Shown: piece after piece, positions 61,732 to 64,000 of the stretch
Position numbering within the stretch: the stretch's first letter is position 1
How the letters are laid out: each line of letters starts with the position of its first letter
Origin: Bhargavaea massiliensis
Lineage (GTDB): Bacteria > Bacillota > Bacilli > Bacillales_A > Planococcaceae
Reading direction: 5' to 3'
DNA length: 64,000 nt
Assembly (NCBI RefSeq): GCF_018390575.1
Contig: NZ_JAHBCJ010000005.1
Span: forward strand, 214,007 to 278,006
The notes under the pieces: model-generated
Databases searched by the model: none
What the model saw: the letters and a program-made list of their open reading frames with translations, nothing else
Told to the model about the DNA's origin: nothing
Made by a program: the position numbers and the translations under genes

Positions 61732-61805
61732 CTTTTCACCTTCCTGTTTTGCGCTATTCCCCGCCCTGCCGGTATGATAGGATGAGCAGAGAAAGGAGGA
61801 GCCGC

Positions 61806-62189
61806 ATGAATACACAACGCTTTATCGAACTGGGCGAAGGACTCGGTGATGTTTTTGAACTGTGCGAACTGATCCGAACAAATTCCGGCCGCATTCACCG
61901 GGCGTTCATCTTCACGGCCGGGGAAAGCGGTGTCCTGTCTTTGGCCGTGGCTCTTGACCCCGCCGGAGAGGGCAGCTTCATGCCGATCTACATCTCCCGG
62001 GAAGGCATCCGGAGCGGCGGCCAAGAAAGCGCCCGTGTCGCCCGCTTCAGGGAAGCCGCAGCAGAAGCCGGCGCTACTCCCGTCACAGTGGAAGTGCGCC
62101 CTTCCAAAGACTTTTCCGACCGCGATCAGTACTACCGGCACATCACCGGCATCCTTCGGCTCAATCATCTGATTCCGCCGCTCCGATAA
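61806..62189 (+). CDS. Small conserved Bacillales protein (DUF7147-like)
   Basis: 127 residues, soluble, no recognised catalytic motif. RFIELGEGLGDVFELCELI at the N-terminus and HITGILRLNHLIPPLR at the C-terminus look like the small family next to rsmD in Bacillus, sometimes labelled methylthioribose kinase without support. Start ATG 61806 behind AAAGGAGGAG. Divergent from rsmD; its stop meets the ylbG stop after 1 nt. Function unknown. Confidence 0.7.
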   Translation: MNTQRFIELGEGLGDVFELCELIRTNSGRIHRAFIFTAGESGVLSLAVALDPAGEGSFMPIYISREGIRSGGQESARVARFREAAAEAGATPVTVEVRPSKDFSDRDQYYRHITGILRLNHLIPPLR

Positions 62190-62190
62190 A

Positions 62191-62469
62191 TCAGAGGCCG
62201 CCCTTGTAGTCATACTCCTTGGCTTTATCAGGCTTTGCGTTCTCGAATTCCGTTTTGATGAACGGCTTCATCGAGAGCTGGACCGAACGAACGTATTGGA
62301 GTTTCTCAAGTTTTTTTGCCGTTTCTTCTGCATCCTCAAGATCGCAGTAAAGTACGGCATACTTCATCCGCTTGGAAATATATTGGACATGCCCATATTT
62401 CCTGAGCGCCTTCACCTGCTTCAGATGGTGAAGGTGGACGACGATTCCGCGCCGCTCAATCATGATCAT
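62191..62469 (-). CDS. ylbG: YlbG-family protein (DUF2129)
   Basis: 92 residues: [29 protein letters not shown] and [21 protein letters not shown] match B. subtilis YlbG. Function not established. The usual partner ylbF (ricF) is not next to it. Two possible ATG starts (62469 and 62463) follow AGGAAAG. Confidence 0.88.
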   Translation of the reverse strand: MIMIERRGIVVHLHHLKQVKALRKYGHVQYISKRMKYAVLYCDLEDAEETAKKLEKLQYVRSVQLSMKPFIKTEFENAKPDKAKEYDYKGGL

Positions 62470-62529
62470 CCCTACTTTCCTACCATACAGAATACCATAA
62501 GCCGGAAAAACACGGCAACCGGACGAAGA

Positions 62530-62558
62530 ATGACACGGCAGCCGGTTTCTTTTATACT
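62530..62558 (+). promoter_or_regulatory. Promoter of the GDPD gene
   Basis: ATGACA (62530-62535), 17-nt spacer, TATACT (62553-62558), 35 nt before the start codon. Confidence 0.6.
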
Positions 62559-62593
62559 GAACTTAGTTTTCTCGTATACAGGGAGGGGTCCGC

Positions 62594-63532
62594 ATGACAA
62601 AGAAAAGAAAAGTTGCCCTTACGGTTGCAGCGGCCGGTGCCGCCGCATGGGCCGGTTCAAAAATCTTATCAAAGCCCGAAGGCCGGACATTCGTCCCTGC
62701 ACTGGATTATGACGTACCGATCATTCTCGCTCACCGCGGCGGAGCCGGGCTTGCACCTGAAAATACGATGGCCGCCTTTGAGCATGCAGCCGGCCTCGGT
62801 GTGCACGGGTTTGAAATCGATGTCCACCTCTCCAAAGATGAAGAAGTGATTGTTTTCCATGATGAGACGCTTGAACGGACAACCAATCTCACCGGCCGTC
62901 CGGGTGACTATACGCTGGCCGAACTGATGGAAGCGGATTTTGGTTTTCGCCATGCGGGCCAAGACGGTTCATACCCGTTCAGGGGAAAGGCCGGCGGGGC
63001 CGTTTCTCTCCGGAGACTTCTTGAAGATTTCCCTCATATGCTGGTCAATATTGACATGAAAGATGCTCCTGATACATACGAAGGGGGCTTGCTGCCTTCA
63101 AAGCTCTGGCGGGTCATCGAGGAAGCGGACGCACGCCACAGGGTGGTCGTAACCAGTTTCCATGACAGCCAGATTGACCGGTTCAATCTATATGCCAGAA
63201 ATCAGATTGCCCTCGGTGCCGGCGAACAGGAAGTCAGGCGCGCTTATCTCGCGTTTGCGAGCGGCTTCGGTCACCTATATCAGCCAAGGGCCGATGTATT
63301 CCAGATTCCGGTCCGGTCCGGCATGTTCCCTCTTGACCTCCCTCCATTCATCCGTTTTCTCGGGCGCCTCAATATCCCCGTCCATTATTGGACGATCAAT
63401 GACCGTCCGGCCATGGAGCGGCTGATCGCAGCCGGAGCCCAGGGCATCATCACGGACCGCCCGGACCTCGCTGCTGGCCTTGCAGGCGGACCGGAAGATG
63501 AAATGGGGGGTTCACCGGAAGACCTGGAGTAG
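62594..63532 (+). CDS. Glycerophosphodiester phosphodiesterase family protein
   Basis: 312 residues. A hydrophobic N-terminal segment (about 7-22) suggests a signal anchor. The GDPD TIM barrel has the catalytic HRGGAGLAPENTMAAF, FEIDVHLSKDEEVIVFHDETLERTT metal-binding region, and VHYWTINDRPAMERLIAAG near the end. Hydrolyses glycerophosphodiesters to glycerol-3-phosphate and alcohol. Start ATG behind GGGAGGGG. It stands where ylbF would be expected in B. subtilis order. Confidence 0.93.
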   Translation: MTKKRKVALTVAAAGAAAWAGSKILSKPEGRTFVPALDYDVPIILAHRGGAGLAPENTMAAFEHAAGLGVHGFEIDVHLSKDEEVIVFHDETLERTTNLTGRPGDYTLAELMEADFGFRHAGQDGSYPFRGKAGGAVSLRRLLEDFPHMLVNIDMKDAPDTYEGGLLPSKLWRVIEEADARHRVVVTSFHDSQIDRFNLYARNQIALGAGEQEVRRAYLAFASGFGHLYQPRADVFQIPVRSGMFPLDLPPFIRFLGRLNIPVHYWTINDRPAMERLIAAGAQGIITDRPDLAAGLAGGPEDEMGGSPEDLE

Positions 63533-63578
63533 ACTTACTCTGGGATTGAAATCAAATGTGCCAGTAGTATCTCCTCTC

Positions 63579-63610
63579 ACTGCAGACAGTGCCTTGTCTG
63601 CAGTTTTTTT
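63579..63610 (+). terminator. Terminator of the GDPD gene
   Basis: ACTGCAGACA-GTGCCT-TGTCTGCAGT with seven Ts, 46 nt after the stop. The following 63611-63755 holds nothing I can assign. Confidence 0.85.
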
Positions 63611-63755
63611 CTGGAATTATCGTCCCTATGACCGTTTGATTTCGTTATTCGTCTATTTTCATCATTGGTCAGGAAAGTTCTGACATTCAAATCCGGGCGG
63701 AGGTCGAATGATCAAATCGGGACAATGAATGATGAAACCGAAGTAAAGTAAAAAG

Positions 63756-63776
63756 GAGATGCCCGGACGGCATCTC
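63756..63776 (-). terminator. Terminator half of the right-edge composite repeat
   Basis: Minus strand GAGATGCC-GTCCG-GGCATCTC followed by CTTTTTAC, directly after CTACAGTCTG. It probably ends the minus-strand gene entering from the right edge. Confidence 0.75.
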
Positions 63777-63785
63777 AGACTGTAG

Positions 63786-63826
63786 ACAAATCGGACCCAG
63801 AAGAAATCTTTCTGGGTCCGATTTGT
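63786..63826 (-). repeat. Hairpin repeat copy 3 (best conserved)
   Basis: Perfect 17-bp inverted repeat, arms 63786-63802 and 63810-63826, 7-nt loop, core CGGACCCAGAA. Nearly identical to 25893-25926 and related to 48700-48714; here and at 48667 it precedes CTACAGTCTG and a terminator hairpin on the minus strand. Confidence 0.8.
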
Positions 63827-63859
63827 TATCTTTATAGGATTTGGCAAGTGCTTTGCACT

Positions 63860-64000
63860 TTAAATCGACCTAGAGCGACCGGCCGTCAGGCCGGTTCCGG
63901 TGACTCCCACGTCCAGCAGGCCAATCTCTTCAGATTCAGAGCAGGAAAAGTAAGCATCGCCTGCATGGACATTTTTGCCTTCCCGCGAAGGGTTGTCCAT
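63860..64000 (-). CDS. Unidentified minus-strand open frame, C-terminal end
   Basis: A minus-strand frame of 46 codons plus TAA (stop 63862-63860) is open to the right edge. The visible residues start MDNPSREGKNVHAGDAYFSC at the edge; that ATG may be internal. I do not recognise the family. A terminator-type hairpin 84 nt downstream on the same strand supports a real transcript. It could also be a spurious frame. Confidence 0.35.
   Translation of the reverse strand: MDNPSREGKNVHAGDAYFSCSESEEIGLLDVGVTGTGLTAGRSRSI

Overview
This is chromosomal core sequence from an endospore-forming Gram-positive bacterium of the order Bacillales. Gene order closely follows the Bacillus subtilis stretch from ylbF to prkC, read in reverse. 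Sporulation genes are present (spoIIGA, sigE, sigG, spoVD, spoVE, ylbJ, rsfA). The DNA looks clearly more GC-rich than B. subtilis. The lack of several genes normally interleaved here, and an acyl-CoA carboxylase cluster beside bshC/panE, suggest the Planococcaceae/Caryophanaceae side of the order (a Bhargavaea- or Sporosarcina-like organism). That family placement is inference. I see no rRNA, tRNA, CRISPR array, prophage or intact insertion sequence.

Layout, with most genes on the minus strand (transcribed right to left): 1-8.6 kb is a translation/housekeeping operon, gmk-rpoZ-coaBC-priA-def-fmt-rsmB-prpC-prkC, with prkC cut by the left edge. 8.7-12.5 kb carries two plus-strand genes: rqcH and a CotA-like multicopper oxidase with an unusual C-terminal tail. 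12.6-24.3 kb is the complete de novo pyrimidine operon pyrR-P-B-C-carA-carB-K-D-F-E, with a consensus promoter and two attenuator-like leaders. 24.3-32.4 kb holds rluD, lspA, a T-box-controlled ileS, divIVA, ylmH, yggT, sepF, ylmE and ylmC. 32.7-48.4 kb joins the sporulation sigma genes (spoIIGA-sigE-sigG) to the division and cell wall cluster mraZ-rsmH-ftsL-pbpB-spoVD-mraY-murD-spoVE-divIB-ftsA-ftsZ, which lacks murE, murG and murB. 48.8-57.2 kb holds bshC, a DUF3397-like gene, a panE-like reductase, a three-gene acyl-CoA carboxylase operon with a consensus cre site, rsfA, a crotonase, rpmF and ylbN. 57.3-63.5 kb holds tmcAL, ylbL, ylbJ, coaD, rsmD, a small conserved gene, ylbG and a glycerophosphodiester phosphodiesterase. 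A minus-strand gene fragment touches the right edge.

Most of the window is ordinary and well conserved. The strongest oddity is CarA, the small subunit of carbamoyl-phosphate synthetase inside the pyrimidine operon. Its glutaminase nucleophile Cys is Asn, the adjacent glutamine-binding Gln is Glu, and the triad His is Asp, while the rest of the fold and the partner CarB look intact. This predicts an ammonia-dependent enzyme or a purely structural small subunit. Other points worth a second look are the laccase tail ending in a CxCxxC motif, a hairpin that hides the sigG ribosome binding site, a sigma-H-type promoter before ftsA, a cre site on the acyl-CoA carboxylase promoter, a crotonase with decarboxylase-like active-site residues near that carboxylase, and a dispersed hairpin-terminator element.
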